DNA of 64,000 bases from Bursaphelenchus xylophilus (Eukaryota > Nematoda > Chromadorea > Rhabditida > Aphelenchoididae). The translations under genes were made by a program, and so were the position numbers. Of the stretch, positions 19,216-31,991 are shown in pieces (the first letter of the stretch is position 1; the number at the start of each line of letters is the position of its first letter). Below the pieces are notes generated by a model. The model saw only the letters and a program-made list of their open reading frames with translations, was not told where the DNA came from and ran no database searches. The stretch covers positions 4,836,001 to 4,900,000 of the forward strand of contig CAJFCV020000006.1 in the NCBI GenBank assembly GCA_904066235.2, in the 5' to 3' direction.

Positions 19216-19333
19216 GTGTACGCCCATAGCCCGTTGAAAGCACGCCATCCCGTCCGATCTGGCAAGTTAAGCAACGGTGCGCTTGATTAGTACTTGGATC
19301 GGAGACGTCCTTGGAATCTCAAGTGGCGTACGC
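19216..19333 (+). rRNA. 5S ribosomal RNA
   Basis: Contains the conserved stretches CACGCCATCCCGTCCGATCT, GGCAAGTTAAGCAACG, and TAGTACTTGGATCGGAGACG, close to C. elegans 5S. The ends pair fully: GTGTACGCC with GGCGTACGC (one GU). TTTT at 19335-19338 is a pol III terminator. About 118 nt, normal size. It lies among SL RNA genes, the linkage seen in many nematodes. Some arm positions (GGTGCGCTTGAT, CTTGGAATCTCAAG) differ from C. elegans but still look paired. Confidence 0.88.
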
Positions 19334-19500
19334 ATTTTGCAATTTTTGGTATTTCAAAAGTTATTGTAGATCAAGATACGAGCTCATATCATGATTTTTG
19401 ACGTTCAGTAAGCTAATGTTTATTAAAATCGCAATTAACAATGTAAAATACAGTAATTTCCCGAACGTATGCAACCCGATAATGAATAAATGTTATATTT

Positions 19501-19596
19501 GTTTGAAAATAACCTCAAACGTTCCAAAATTTCATCAACCAGCCACATTTGCATGAGCCAGAACATGAGCTAACCTCAAACTTGGGTTATTAAACC
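19501..19596 (-). ncRNA. Spliced-leader RNA, SL1-type, copy 3 (96 nt)
   Basis: Same leader, GTTAGC donor, stem II and AAATTTTGGAAC site as copies 1 and 2. The 3' stem is GTTTGA/TCAAAC with a different loop. Upstream homology includes CTGCCGATTTTGGTTGGGG at 19636-19654. Confidence 0.83.
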
Positions 19597-19635
19597 GAGG
19601 AGTGAATGCATTGTTTCGCAAGAGAGAGAAACCGG

Positions 19636-19654
19636 CTGCCGATTTTGGTTGGGG
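19636..19654 (-). promoter_or_regulatory. Proximal sequence element of SL RNA copy 3
   Basis: CTGCCGATTTTGGTTGGGG, one base different from copies 1 and 2, same 39-base spacing. Confidence 0.6.
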
Positions 19655-19829
19655 AAGGAAGAAGACTTTGTCTAGCGCCTTTCGTTCTCTCTTTTTACGC
19701 GCTATATCGCTGTTCTTAGCTTTCTAAATACGTTTTCCTGAACAATATGTAGTAATACTCTACATTTATTTTATACATAATCACAAAAATTAAATTATAC
19801 ACAGAACTCGAGTTCCTACAATTGGCCAT

Positions 19830-21088
19830 TTACCAAACAATGGCTTCTTTGTATTCTGGTAAAACGCAGAATCTTTTCACAACTTCGTATCCGACCATCA
19901 CAACGCAAGAGTAAATGGAATTACTGATCAGACGGGGAGGTAATCCCTTCGTGAAGATGGTCCATCCCTCATTTCTGATCAGTCTTTCGAAGGTTTCTTT
20001 GTAACTTGAGCGATGAACCTGCAAAATAAAATGGTTGTTTTATATTTGTAAAATCCGGGGGAATGATGGATTGTATAGTTTAAAAAATTGTTGAAATCTT
20101 ACCTGTAACCGAATTCTTAGGACTTCCATTGGATTGGTGGCGATAGTCGAAGCTGCTCCTCCAATTGTCGCAGCAACTGCTTGATCCAGCAGTAGAAATC
20201 CTTTGTCATTATGCAACTTTTTCAAGAGCTCTTGCACTTTGTAGTAGACCGGCCAGAACACAAAACAAGAGGGGGCATAGACGAACGATGAAGCCCAGAA
20301 ACCTCTAAAAATTCGAGATGAATAAGATTGATATGATATAGCATCGAGGAAAGCAAAGTTTCTTACCGATAAAATCCTTTGAATCCATCGTAGTGGTAAA
20401 CAGCCTTGACCGTCCGTAATCCCAGAAATCCGGATCCCTTTCCTGCTCGCAAATACTCCATTATCCGTTTGTCGCTTCCACCCACAAATTTGTCAGCATA
20501 ATTGTAGATCATCATATGCTGAACAACGACATCCGTGGGGACAAAGATGACTTGAGAACAAAACGAGGCAGCTCCTCCGGCAATCGAGGATATGGCCGAA
20601 ACTGAGTCATAGCCAAGGTCGTTTAGCATGTAAGCTCGGAGTTTCTCGTAGACAGTAGCGTAAATAAAGGAGGTGCCAATCTGAGGAAAAGTCACCCAGA
20701 AACCCTAAAAAGTAAAATGTAAGATTTGCCATGAGAAATAAAGTTCTTTACATAGAACATGCAATACCTTATAAAGTCCTCTGATTCCCTCGTACTTCGC
20801 GATGCTCGTGAATGCATGCCAAGTGTTCCGATACACCGATGTCTGCTTCTGCAACTGTAATCTCGCCCTCAGCACTGCCAGAGGATACAGAAGCGTTCGA
20901 ACTGTCCATGTGGACGTCAGAGCCATCGGATAGAACAACTTCAAGTTCATATGGTCCCATTCTATCACCCTCAACACTTCTGGTTGTTGCTCTTCCTTCG
21001 GAAATGGATTTATTGGACTGATCGGGCGGACATTGAAGTTCGGCGTTCGAAATTCAAAGTGCCCTTGACGAATTGGTTCCCACGTCAT
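19830..21088 (-). CDS. Mitochondrial carrier, SLC25A44-like (349 aa)
   Basis: Exons 20768-21088, 20367-20704, 20103-20304 and 19830-20018. Three mitochondrial-carrier repeats are visible: YPLAVLRARLQLQ, then VPTDVVVQHMM, then NPMEVLRIRLQ. The unusual repeat 1 (no acidic residue after Pro) and repeat 2 (VP.DVV.QH) are shared with SLC25A44, the branched-chain amino acid carrier of the inner mitochondrial membrane. Linkers match too (GIRGLYKGFWVTFPQ, DGFKGFYRGFWASSF, FWPVYYK, NPMEV, KGLPPRLIS, VVMVGYEVVKRF). The N-terminus carries about 50 extra residues before the first helix. Substrate inferred from the family. Confidence 0.9.
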
Positions 21089-23241
21089 TTTGAATTTTCA
21101 AATTAACGATTAAGTAGGTTGCTATGCAGTGATTTTTGTGATTTCTTTCTTAAGTTCGGTTGATCTGATTAGTCTGTGTTTTTAGTCCGTTTTATTGGGC
21201 GCCGTAGAAATCAAAGTGCAGAAAGACTTCGGAGATGAAGTATTTCAGCGGACGATCCAACGATGACTCTCTGATGACCGCTTTTGGCATTCCACAGCCT
21301 TCTCGACTCTGTTTTGGACTACAAATCCGGCTGCAATCTGAAATCAAAACATGAATTTTTAAACAGAATTTTTAAAAAGCAAGTCCAAAGTCTATTTTCG
21401 CGATCAAAAGAGCGATGTTTGAACAGGAATGGGCATTTCTGCGGGGAACGGGGGAAACGATTATCAGCAAATCGAACGACAAGAAAATTTAAAATGGCGG
21501 AGATCCGTTCCTTTGAGAAGAGAACTTTCTTTCGAATCAGACAATCTTTATAAGTTGTTGGTTTGAGCAAGCAATTAATATCAAAAACCATGACTAGCTG
21601 GACGTTGTGACACAAAAAAGGCGTGCTTCATCACGTGTTTGTTTCAAAATAAGCCAGACTACCGCGATAAGGAATGATCTTTTTGGGAGTTGAGGAATCC
21701 CGAGTGTTCGAGAAAGGTCGGAAAATGACGACGTAAACTACGGAAAAAGTTAAATAATGTTGTATAATCATGAGAAGTAGTCTTTTTGTTGGTAATTTAG
21801 TATGAAATCGCTGTTTACAACGTCTAGCTTCTCTAAAAATTAAATATAAAAAGGAAATTTTTTGGTCTTAACATTGCACTTGCTATAAACACTTATGGAC
21901 AATCTAAAAAACAGATATCAAACATCTTCGTATAAACAAAGCAGTATATAAACTTACCAGAGAAATTGCGTTGCTACTATAGGATTAACTAACAATAAAT
22001 CGGCAAAATAATATGCCTAAAATTTCTAGTAGATGCGGAATATCGACTAAAACTTTACATTCTCATCATTAATCGAAGATCAAAAACAAAAAATTTCGCT
22101 TTTGGGGCTTGGCAAACAAATAAATTTGACCGTTCCCTGAAGCCGTTAATTAAACGATGGCGTTACGCAAAACATTCTCGCAGCGTTTATCTTGAAGCAA
22201 CACTAAATTGTATACAAGGAAATAAATAAAAATGCGTTACACAAGTCATTAAAATGAGTTGTTCGATAAAAGAGAACTCGAACTTCCGGCCTCAAAATCC
22301 CCCCTTCAAACAACTCCCAGCCAAATCAATAGCTTCGTTTCGAACCCCACTCTTGGCCCAGCTCTCCTTGTGACGTTCTTCTTCATTTCACAAGACTTTT
22401 CTTTTTATCGTCTGATTTTGAAAAAAGAAAAACAACGGTTCTTTGATTCGGAGTTCCCCCTTTTCACGGGCTCTAAAGCTGTTTCCCAACCCCCTTCTTC
22501 ATCTTCTCCCCTTATCGGAAAAGAGAATTCCCCGTCCTTTTAAGAGAAAGCCGGAATGCCCTCTTTTTCTCGGCCGCTCTCCTGTCTGCACACACTCTAT
22601 CTCTTCGTGGTTTCAAAGTGTTCTCTGGTTTTGCAGATGGGGGGTCTTTCCCAGTGGTAGTTTCAACTGAATGAGTTGATTGTAAAGTGTTGTGGGGTGT
22701 ATCAATTGAAAGAAAGAAAATGAAAAAATGATAATTGATTTTATGAACTCATCGATAATGAAGAATTCGTTGTGTTTTCGGCTGAACAGAATCTTGCAGA
22801 CTACAGAAATGATGCCGTCAGAACTTATTGGATTCTGCTGCAGGCTCTGCTGATCAGCAATAAGAACACACATATATTCATGATATAAACTATTCTACTA
22901 TACATCAATAAGTCTAAATAAATTTGGTGAAAGCAAAAACTGACCACAAATAGTACAGCTATGACTCTAAATCCTAATTTTGACATAAAACGCCACTTTG
23001 ACAAAAGTAGGTCAATCCTAATTTTTCTGCCGTCTCTCTCGTTTTGCATGCCTCTTTATTGTTCCTTCGCTCACTCATGATTCGCTTTATTTATTTTGCT
23101 TTACTGAAAGGAGTCCCAGTTTTGCCATCCATCTGCTAGAGGCGACTTTCTCTTCAACAAGGACCCTAAATATATACAAATTGATCGCATCAACTCAGCT
23201 TCGTTTTGTAACTCCATTTTTATACAGTCCAAAATTATGCG
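21089..23241. other. Intergenic, no gene found
   Basis: Upstream of the carrier gene. AT-rich with a pyrimidine-rich block at about 22260-22640. Open frames here have no splice structure, signal peptide or paralog. Confidence 0.5.
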
Positions 23242-23496
23242 CAGTGAGGGACCAGATCCAGTGGTAAAAAACGTACCATTTTGCATCCGGGAGGTATCAA
23301 AAATGTGGCAAAATGCTTCCCTCTCCAAGTGAAAAAACTCCGATTTCAAAAGCGCGCTAGCTCTTTTTGTGAGGAAAAGGGCGCGCCCTTCAAAACAAAG
23401 TTTTTTTACTTGGAGAGTGAACCATTTTGCCACATTTTCGATGCTTCCCGGACGCAAAATGGTACGTTTTTTACCACTGGATCTGGTCCCTCACTG
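23242..23496. mobile_element. Palindromic MITE, copy 1 (255 bp)
   Basis: Ends CAGTGAGGGACCAGATCCA and TGGATCTGGTCCCTCACTG. The whole element is a long imperfect palindrome: CGTACCATTTTGC, ATGTGGCAAAATGCTTCC and CTCCAAGT occur in both arms. TA follows the right end, and CAGTG termini with TA targets suggest a Tc1/mariner-type origin. No coding capacity. Confidence 0.75.
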
Positions 23497-23870
23497 TATC
23501 AAAGATAAACCTGCGCTCTGGCTGTGGTAGGTTGGATGGCATCGTTTTTAGAGTTTTCTTACGATTAACTTCGGCTAGACTATTTACGTGCAAACAGTTG
23601 GTTTAATTCTGATGTCAACAACGTTGCCTCGATTACATAATAACGAAAATACAGGGGTCAAAAGGGCGCAAAATTAGTATCCTCTAGAAGGTATGTATTT
23701 AGCATAACATTTGTCGTCAAGCAGCTGAAATTCCAGTAATAAATGAGAACGGGGTGTAACCCATTGTTTATTTTCATTTATTTACAAGGTATGAATCAAT
23801 ATTTGCTTTTGACCTTGCTTGAATTAAACTAAGTTTCTCTGCATGGTAGTTTTGATAACTTTGGATACTA

Positions 23871-25710
23871 ATGGACGCCTTAACGACGATAGAATGGATA
23901 GACCGGCTAGTCATTTTGATTGAGACGGCGATGACCGTGCTCTTTCTGCTTACTGTTGTAAACTGTCGATTGCTACATCCAAACTTGCGATTTTTCTTGG
24001 TATGTCGCTTCATTCTGACATGTATGAAATTAAATATATTAATACTTACTAAGACAATTTTTAGTGCCAAATAGTGGTTCCTTTAAATCTCGTAGGAGTC
24101 ACCCGATTATTGGCCGATCTGGCTGATGAATTACACATTTTCCACTTCAGCGGCTATTATTGCATCGTAATTTCGACATTGAACATGATAGTAACTGGCA
24201 TGGCCGATTGCGTAATGATTGGTATTATCACCGAAAGATTTATTGCCACCTTAAATCGAACTCATTACGAGCAAATCAGCAATAAGTACGCCAAAGTTTA
24301 CAGTTGCATAATCTTTGTGTACGGCGGGTTCTATGTGCTGATTTGTGAAGAATTTTCTTACTCTTTGCATGGTGAGTTAGACACGTTAAATTGAGGCCTT
24401 TTGTAGCTGTCTTCCCGGATCAATGTAACCTCATTGATATGTACCCCGGGCTTGACGCCCAAGGATTTCGCATATGCGGAGTAACTGTTGTCTTATGCAC
24501 CGGGCCAGCATTCGCGCTGTATTTATATAACCGGAAGTTGTTCAACAATCGGCAGAAAATGGAATCTTTAAGTTCAAGATTCCAACTCAACGAAAACTTT
24601 ATGGTGATGCGGACATTAATCCCGGTTTATATCGTATGTTTCATAATAATTGGGAATCTGGGACTGTGGACAATCCAAGTGGCCGCAATATTGAGTGCAG
24701 GTGAAAATTGGAGGGAACACAGAAACGCAATAAGGATATTAGTGAAGGTAAGCAGTTTTGTGTTGCAAAAGACTTTGGGATGCGCACAAAGCATAAGCAA
24801 AGATCTTGATGGGCGTTGACATGAGTTGAAGATCATTGAAGAATCCCAATAGCATGGATAAGATATAGTAAGGGACCTGATTTAGTGGAAATAAACGTAC
24901 CATTTTGCATTCGAGAAGCATCAAAAATGTGGCAAAATGCTTCCCTCTCCAAGTGAAAAAGCTTCGGTGTGAAGGGCTCACTCACAAAAAGAGCGGTCGC
25001 GCTTTTGAAATCGGAGTTTTTTCACTTGGAGAGTGAAGCATTTTGCCACATTCTTGATACTTACTTGCAAAATGGTACGTTTTTTTGCCACCGGATCAGG
25101 TCCACCACTGTAAACGGTTGCCCCTGACGTCGTAAGATCCGAGAGAGAGAAAGAGCGGTATGGTAGCTTAGACGACCTGACAGTGAATGATGGCCCCAGT
25201 CTGAGCCAACTTTTTCTCTTGGCGTTAGTTACTATCTCTGCAGCTTCAATAGGAGAAATATGATCTTTTAAAAATAGGCCGTTTCTTAATTTATGTTACA
25301 CATATTATAAATTCTTAGCGTAAGAGCAAAGGTGGCCGCCGTATGATGACATTTTTAAAAATTCTAATGCGTTTGCTGCAACACAAACTTTAGCACAATA
25401 ATTGCAAGATACAGTGAACTTTCAAGAAGCGCAAAGAACTAGTTTGATTAATAGTGAAAAATTCCAGATCTCTCACATCGCTGTCGACTCAGTGGACATT
25501 GGATTTGAAGCCACGTTTGTTCTCAACCATCCGGTTCTACGTAACAAGGCTAAATGTTTGCTCTCTGTAATTATACCTCAGAGAGTTCATCCAAATAAAG
25601 GAAACGTCTACGTCATCACGACACGTAATGGAAAACAAATGTGCCTAAGTGCAGATGCTGATGAGTACTTCAAGCAGCTTGAAAATACATGGAAGATAGA
25701 GAGATATTAA
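23871..25710 (+). CDS. Chemoreceptor-type 7TM GPCR 1, Sra superfamily, Sre-like (339 aa)
   Basis: Exons 23871-23999, 24065-24371, 24407-24747 and 25468-25710. TM1 is followed by LLHPNLRFFL, TM3 by ITERFIATLNRTHYE, the third inner loop has LYLYNRKLFNNRQKMESL and the family mark LSSRFQLNENFMVMRTL, and TM7 is followed by NHPVLRNKAKCLL. These marks fit the nematode Sre/Sra receptors, found in chemosensory neurons. Two paralogs downstream have identical exon lengths (129, 307) and phases. Intron 3 (720 bp) carries MITE copy 2, so the intron grew by insertion. The start ATG gives the same 43-codon first exon as the paralogs. Confidence 0.87.
24866..25111. mobile_element. Palindromic MITE, copy 2 (246 bp), in GPCR 1 intron 3
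   Basis: Same ends in worn form (AGTAAGGGACCTGATTTA; GGTCCACCACTG), flanked by TA on both sides (24864-24865 and 25112-25113). Arms share CGTACCATTTTGCA and GTGGCAAAATGCTTCCCTC with copy 1. Confidence 0.72.
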
Positions 25711-27239
25711 TGGCTTGTATTTGTTATTGTTACAGCATGTCAACGTGTTCCTGAGCCACACGAAATGCCACATTGTTTTGCGGAAGTTTTTAAACTTAAA
25801 AGTGAAAGTAAAGAAATAAAAATTACTTTCTAATCTTGTGCTTTTTGGCTTTTTTGTAGGGACTAATCGTTAGGTCAACGAATTTGATGTTATGTGGGTG
25901 TAAATACGCATGTTTATGTATATATTTCTCATCCCATAGACTTGTTACAGACGTGCTTTTCATAGAATTTTATTCGCTTCTTTAAGCCGCAACTCGAATG
26001 AAACCTGAAACAATTTTGGGTTACTTATTTGAGATGAATGGAAGTAATTACAGATTTGTAGGATCTCGAATAACATTAAAATCAAAAAATTATAAAGGCG
26101 TATGCTCCAAACATCATAACCATTATAGCTAAAAAATCCACGCCAAATGTTTAGTCTTTCAGTTTACATACGGTAGCTTCCGCGCATTTAATTTGTATGT
26201 AAAATTAATTACAGCAGAATAATAACTCATCCTCCACATCCCTCGAGAGGCACGTGTTATGTCTGCCTTTCTTAGTTTCAATTCCTGGATTCTCTTTTGG
26301 CAACTATGTAAACAAGAAATAACTTTTTTTGTCTTGTTATTGTTGTTCACGCACACAAGTGATCATTATTTTCGGGGACAGCAACCCAACTCAGCATCTG
26401 TCTAATCATCGTATTCAAAGAAATATTTAGAGAAATTTTTAACGAACGAAATACTTCGCAACGTCTTGTGATAGTATTTACTTTTTATTTTGGACATTCT
26501 CTTTCAACGTTTTTTGGTTCAAAAAATTAATAGTTATTTGGCTACAAATTGGACATCATCCCTCAGGGATTGTTCTAGTCTTCCATTGTGAGAGCTTTCA
26601 ACATACAAATTATGACAATTTGCAGCATTGGAAAGCTTTACGAGTTCGGGAAGTTGGTAAATCCTAAGGGAAGGGAACGCGGTGGATACAACCTCGGGTT
26701 TAAATAGTTGTTCTACTAATCAGAATTACATTTTGCCTCTGCCTTTATTTATCCAAGACTTTTATGATTTGAATAATACAGACTAGCTATATTTCACGCT
26801 TTGTCTTTGGTAATGTACTTGTTCGAAAAGGCGACAAGAGCATCGTTCACAAAGTGGTATGGTAATCGGAGAAGTGTCTTGAAAGTACACTCAGATCCTA
26901 AAATAATATGTGTTGTCTCGCATTCTATGGATAAGTACTCCATTCCGCCCAATTAAATTTTGTGGCCGATTTGAATGATTGCAATGATGCCAGTTGCACA
27001 AAGAACCTCTTTTGAGCTTCCTTCACCTTACTCGTAAAATATTTTTGCAAAATCAGAGTCTGTGAGATATTTTCTGTCAATGACATGATTATGTGCTCTA
27101 ACATCTATGATATACATAGGTCCTTGAATGAGTGGCAATTTCATATATTTCTTTTATGTTTTTGAAGTTTAGTGGCCGTTCATGATACCAGTTTTCATTT
27201 TACATGGCTTTTACCGTTTTAAATCTACTTCGGTTTTCA
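25711..27239. other. Intergenic between receptors 1 and 2
   Basis: AT-rich, no gene or receptor fragment recognised. A TTTTCAG acceptor at 27234-27240 precedes the next receptor. Confidence 0.45.
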
Positions 27240-27259
27240 GCGATAATACTGGTCGGCCC

Positions 27260-28560
27260 ATGGATCTGATCGACGGTTTATGGGCATTTAACGTCCTCAT
27301 CATATCAGCGGGCACCATAACAACAGCATATTTTGTGTACACAGTGCGCAGATGTCAGTCTCTGCATCCAAATCTGCGCTTTTATTTAGTAAGAACATTC
27401 CGTTGCGTTCTGAATTACAAATTTCTTCAGATTCAAATAGTAATTCCCCTTAATTTTGTCGGGATCTCTCGATTCTTCGGCTTCCTCAACGATCATTACA
27501 AATGGTTCTCACATAACAGCGACTATTGTATTCTTATTGGAAGTCTGAATGTCTTCTCCACAGGCCTTGGGGATTGCATAATGCTGGCGATTGTAACCGA
27601 GAGATCTATCGCAACCTGTCAGCGCAGCCATTACGAGCACAGAAATGCTGGAATGGCAAAGATTTATTGTTTCTTTATGGTTGCATACGGCGTGGTATAT
27701 GTGGGGATCTGTTGGTACTGCGCTGGAAAACTTGAAGGTGATATCTAGATATGGTGATACGTAAACATTACCTGGATTATGCCATCTTACATTGCAATTT
27801 TAGAAGTCTTTCCGCAAAGATGTATGATCCTCGATCGCCATCCCATTCTGGACGCCTTAGGTTTTTCAATGTGCGGCTTCTTTTCTTTTACCTGCGCTCC
27901 TTTTATGGCCTACCTCTACATTTATAACCAAAAACTGATCGCTAATCGTCAAGTAATGGAATCCCTTACCTCCCGATTCCAAGTCAACGAAAATGTCATA
28001 GTTTTGAAGTGTTTTCTACCAGTGTTCGTCATTTGTTTCGCTGTTTACGGAGGTCTAGGACTCTCAAGTATAGCTGCATCAGGCATTATGTCAAAGGTTA
28101 TGGAAAACCCCGACTTATGGCTCCTGGATGCACTTGCCCACGTAAGTTCCGTAAACATCATGTTCACAGTTTTACTTACACGTAAATTTGACTTCAAGAG
28201 GGGTGCGAACAAGAATTCAACTCTGTTCTTGTAGCTAAACTTTACTTTTATTATTTCACAAAAAGCATTGAAGGTGGTTTATTGTAAAGACTACACAATT
28301 CAAGAGTAGATTGTATGTATAATATGTACAATTCGCAGGTGTCTCATATCTTCGTGGACTCCGTTTGCCTGACATTTGAGATAATTTTTATGGTGTGCCA
28401 TCCAACCATACAGAGTCGAGTGGCCAAGGACCTGGCCAATTGGTTTCCTCAAATCTATCCAGAAGACTTTTTGTTAAGAGAAAAGCAAAGGAAATGTGTA
28501 AAAGAAGGGATTGGAAACAGCGACGACTACTTCAACCAATATGAAACTCTGTGGAAGTAA
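27260..28560 (+). CDS. Chemoreceptor-type 7TM GPCR 2, Sre-like (331 aa)
   Basis: Exons 27260-27388, 27431-27737, 27804-28141 and 28339-28560; phases equal those of receptors 1 and 3. Marks: SLHPNLRFYL, VTERSIATCQRSHYE, YIYNQKLIANRQVMESL, LTSRFQVNENVIVLK, CHPTIQSRVAKDL and a C-terminus DDYFNQYETLWK. I start at ATG 27260, not the in-frame ATG at 27182, because GGTTTTCAG at 27232-27240 is a likely trans-splice acceptor just before it and the first exon is then 43 codons as in the paralogs. Confidence 0.87.
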
Positions 28561-30253
28561 TAGTATTCTATGTCTATTAGCAATATTTAAAATCAAATTT
28601 CATATTCACGGGTAACATGGTCTTGAAGAAAATAAACGTTTAATTAAGAATTTATTAGAAATACTGAAGATACAGCGTTTGTTGCAACCAAGCTTTGATT
28701 TTTTAACGACGTCGATAATGTTGACTTACAGATTTTTTTAAACATGTCTAAAAATCTGTTAAGGAATTTATTAACAGCTTTATTATTTATGGGGTTCCTA
28801 GCAATGTTTCAGCCCTCTACTATTCTTGAGAATGCAATAAGCAAACCACCTCAAAACAAGGCCAAAAAATTTTTTTATTGTACATGTCTCACTCGTTCGT
28901 CCTTTTTTATATCATGCCCTTGACATCTTCGTTTTCCTAAAGTCTGTATAAAACAATACAAAATTGGTAGGTCCAAAAAAAACTGTGTTTTAAGAAGTCT
29001 TTTGTATTACACGCTCGGTGCAGAGAGCGGAAAATTTTGTCGCAAAAAGTACAATCTTCATAATGAAAAGTGCACGTCGCTGGTGCAATACTGGCTAAAT
29101 GCAGCGACTTATTTCCTTGTGCAAAATTATTTGAAAGTGCGGAGCTATGTATGTAGACTCAATCTTCTCGAATAGAAGGACGCTCACTGCTTCTTTTTTC
29201 TAGCCAAATATGTTTCCGGCGGAGTCTTTGGCATGGGTTTGTTTATCGTAATAACAGCGCAATTACTACAACTGTTATGATGCCTCGTAAAGAAATGGTT
29301 GGTATTTTCGAACGCAGAGTTCTTAACGTTCTTCTAAAATTATCCCTAACACGTTACATTAGGCATTCAGCTTTAACTTTATTATTGCGTTCTGCTCGGT
29401 CAGTTATTTTAATTTTGCTCAAGCAATATTCGTATAAAGTCTTGATTACATTCTCCCGTTTATAAGAAATGTGCAAGCCTTTTCTCATATGATATAGACA
29501 GTCTATGTCTACGTTTACACTTCATTTTTGGAACGCCCGAAGAAGGTCTGCCCGTGTTCAATCATCAATTTTCTGCCCACATAGAGCTGAACTCGCCGAT
29601 ATTTTCACGTGCGTGGTGTTTGCATTGCAAATATTCCAATTAGGCAGTGATTATCTGTTTTTTGGAATCTTACCCAGTTCTTAGAGCAAAAGGTTCGGGT
29701 TATTTGCTTTCTTTATCTTTGTGTAACTTGTAACCACCTTTATTTTTAAGTTTTTTCTGTACCTTTTTTATATTATGTATACGATATTCGTCGCAGTTTA
29801 ATTACTATTTATTTATATTCACTTAAACATAATAAAAATTGGATAAAAAACAAATTAAAACAGTGTCATAATTATGACGCTTTAAATCTGCCGATAATTT
29901 CCACACCGCCGCAGACAACAGCCACCCATTATGTGCATGCCGTATCTAAATATGCATAAACAAAACATATTCAACTGATTCTTTGTAATTATAATTTTAC
30001 ACCACATTTTTTTTGGTCAAGGAGCTCCTATATATAGTAGTTCAAATAGTCGTATATGATCTCTGAATTCAAACTTGGCGGTAATCCGCATACTTTATTG
30101 CAAATATGATTCCGTTGCTATCAAATGTTTACATATTGACTAACATAAAGAATGTTTTCAGCCAGCTCGTTACATGAACGCATTTTGAAAAGAACGCAGA
30201 CATTGGGCGTGTTCATTCCGCCAAGTCACATGTGCCATCTGTGGGCTATTTGA
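28561..30253. other. Intergenic between receptors 2 and 3
   Basis: AT-rich; no gene or decayed receptor exon that I can align. Confidence 0.45.
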
Positions 30254-31417
30254 ATGGAAGTGATCGAGTTAATGGACGCATTTAATTGGACAACAGTTAT
30301 TTGTGCAACCTTTGTTACGGCGTATTTTTGCTTCACCGTTCAACGATGCAAAGCGTTACATCCTAATCTTAGATTTTTTTTGGTAAGATAATACTGTTCT
30401 ACTCCGAAGTAATACTTTACTATAGATTCAAATCGTGTTGCCGTTGAACTTCGTCGGATCCACTCGGCTTCTCGGAGCCCTAAATGACAAATTTGAATTC
30501 TTTCATCATGATGGAACCTACTGCCGAATAGTCAACTTTGTAAATGTTTTTGCGACCGCGCTGAGCGACTGCACAATGTTGGCAATAGTCGCAGAGCGTT
30601 GTGTGGCCACTTACAACAGAAAACATTATGAGAATCAAAAGAGCAATATGGCAAAAATATTTGCTGTTCTGATGCTTATTCATGGGGTCTGCTACAATTT
30701 TGTTTGTGGATATCTGGGAAGCAAGGTAGAAGGTACGAACAAAGACACTTCAAAAATAAAAATTGTTCGTTTGCAGCCACTTTCCCCAAAAAATGCATGT
30801 ACCTCGATCGCTGGCCCTTCCTTGACTCGATGAGTTTTATCATCTGTGCTATATTTTCCATTGGCCCTATGCCCTTGGTGATTTATTTGTACGTCTACAA
30901 CAAACGACTAAAGGAAGACCGTAGAGCATTGGAGTCGTTGACTACTCGATACCAGCTCAGTGAAAACGTCCTAGTGCTCGAATGCCTATTCTACGTGTTC
31001 ATAATTTGCTTTGGGATCCACGGAAACTGTGGGCTCATAACTATGGAGATTGCAGGTTATATGTCGCTGTTTGTCGAAAGCCCCGATCTTTGGTGGATCA
31101 ACTTTTTAGCGCATGTAAGTTAGCAGAAGCATTCTTACCACATATTTTTTCAATGTGCCTCAAATCAAAATCGACCGTTCCAGATCTCTCACATGTTCGT
31201 TGATTTTGTCGCACTCACTATGGAGTTGATATTCTTCTACTATCACCCAGTCATCCGCAACCGAGTGTCTAAGGATTTGGCGTGGCTTCTGCCTCGTGTT
31301 TATCCCGAAGAAGGGGTGACGACGAAGAATAAAGACTTCGCTTTGAATGAAAATGGCAATGGAGAGGACTATTTCAATCAACTACAGGATCAATGGGGCC
31401 ATAAATTGGGATCATAG
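30254..31417 (+). CDS. Chemoreceptor-type 7TM GPCR 3, Sre-like (335 aa)
   Basis: Exons 30254-30382, 30426-30732, 30777-31114 and 31184-31417. Marks: ALHPNLRFFL, VAERCVATYNRKHYE, LYVYNKRLKEDRRALESL, LTTRYQLSENVLVLECL, YHPVIRNRVSKDL and the tail GEDYFNQLQDQW. Exons 2 and 3 are exactly as long as those of receptor 2 (307 and 338). Ligand unknown. AATAAA follows the stop at 31420-31425. The gene converges with the secreted-protein gene at 31563-31991. Confidence 0.88.
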
Positions 31418-31562
31418 GCAATAAAAACAAGAATATTTAGTAATTCGATGCTTACATAGAATTTGCAAAGAAAAGTCTAATTAATTAAAGAGTTATATTC
31501 AAAATGTTTTCTGTATATACAAATACGACTATAAATTACAACCAGTCTCAGTATGAGGTACT

Positions 31563-31991
31563 TTACAACCCTGGGATGCCGAAGAGTATCTTCTTTTCGT
31601 TTGCATTCAATCCCCGGTACTTTGGAAGCCATTCGTCGAACTTCAAATGAGCCTCGGCATCGCTCAGCTTCTGAATCACATCAATTTGATCCTTGCTCAA
31701 GCCAGTTTCCTTCAGAATTCTGGTCTCGATCGCTACAATCTCGCTCTTCTTCGAGTCCAAGTACTCAATGGGGTTGTCAGTTTGCGCAGCGGCCTTTGCA
31801 ATTTCCTTGAAACTTGGATCCTTTGTGAGTTTCTCTGAAATTCATGTTAAAAGTTCAAGATAAAAGTGTTCAAAGTATCGCTCACCCACTACATTAAAAA
31901 CGTAATTGTAGACTTTTTTGGCCTCTTTTTTGTCAGCTTGTACAACTGCCAGGATGACTGAGAATGCCACGAGAACAACGACACACTTCAT
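31563..31991 (-). CDS. Small secreted helical protein (125 aa)
   Basis: Exons 31886-31991 and 31563-31834. Signal peptide MKCVVVLVAFSVILAVVQA, then a highly charged, cysteine-free, probably all-helical chain (KKEAKKVYNYVFNVVGEKL, DSKKSEIVAIETRILKETG, LSKDQIDVIQKLSDAEAHLK) ending KILFGIPGL. I do not recognise the family; the size and helix content recall small nematode secreted lipid-binding or SXP-like proteins, but the motifs do not match well enough to claim it. TTTAAAAGG near 32150 may be a promoter element. Confidence 0.75.
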
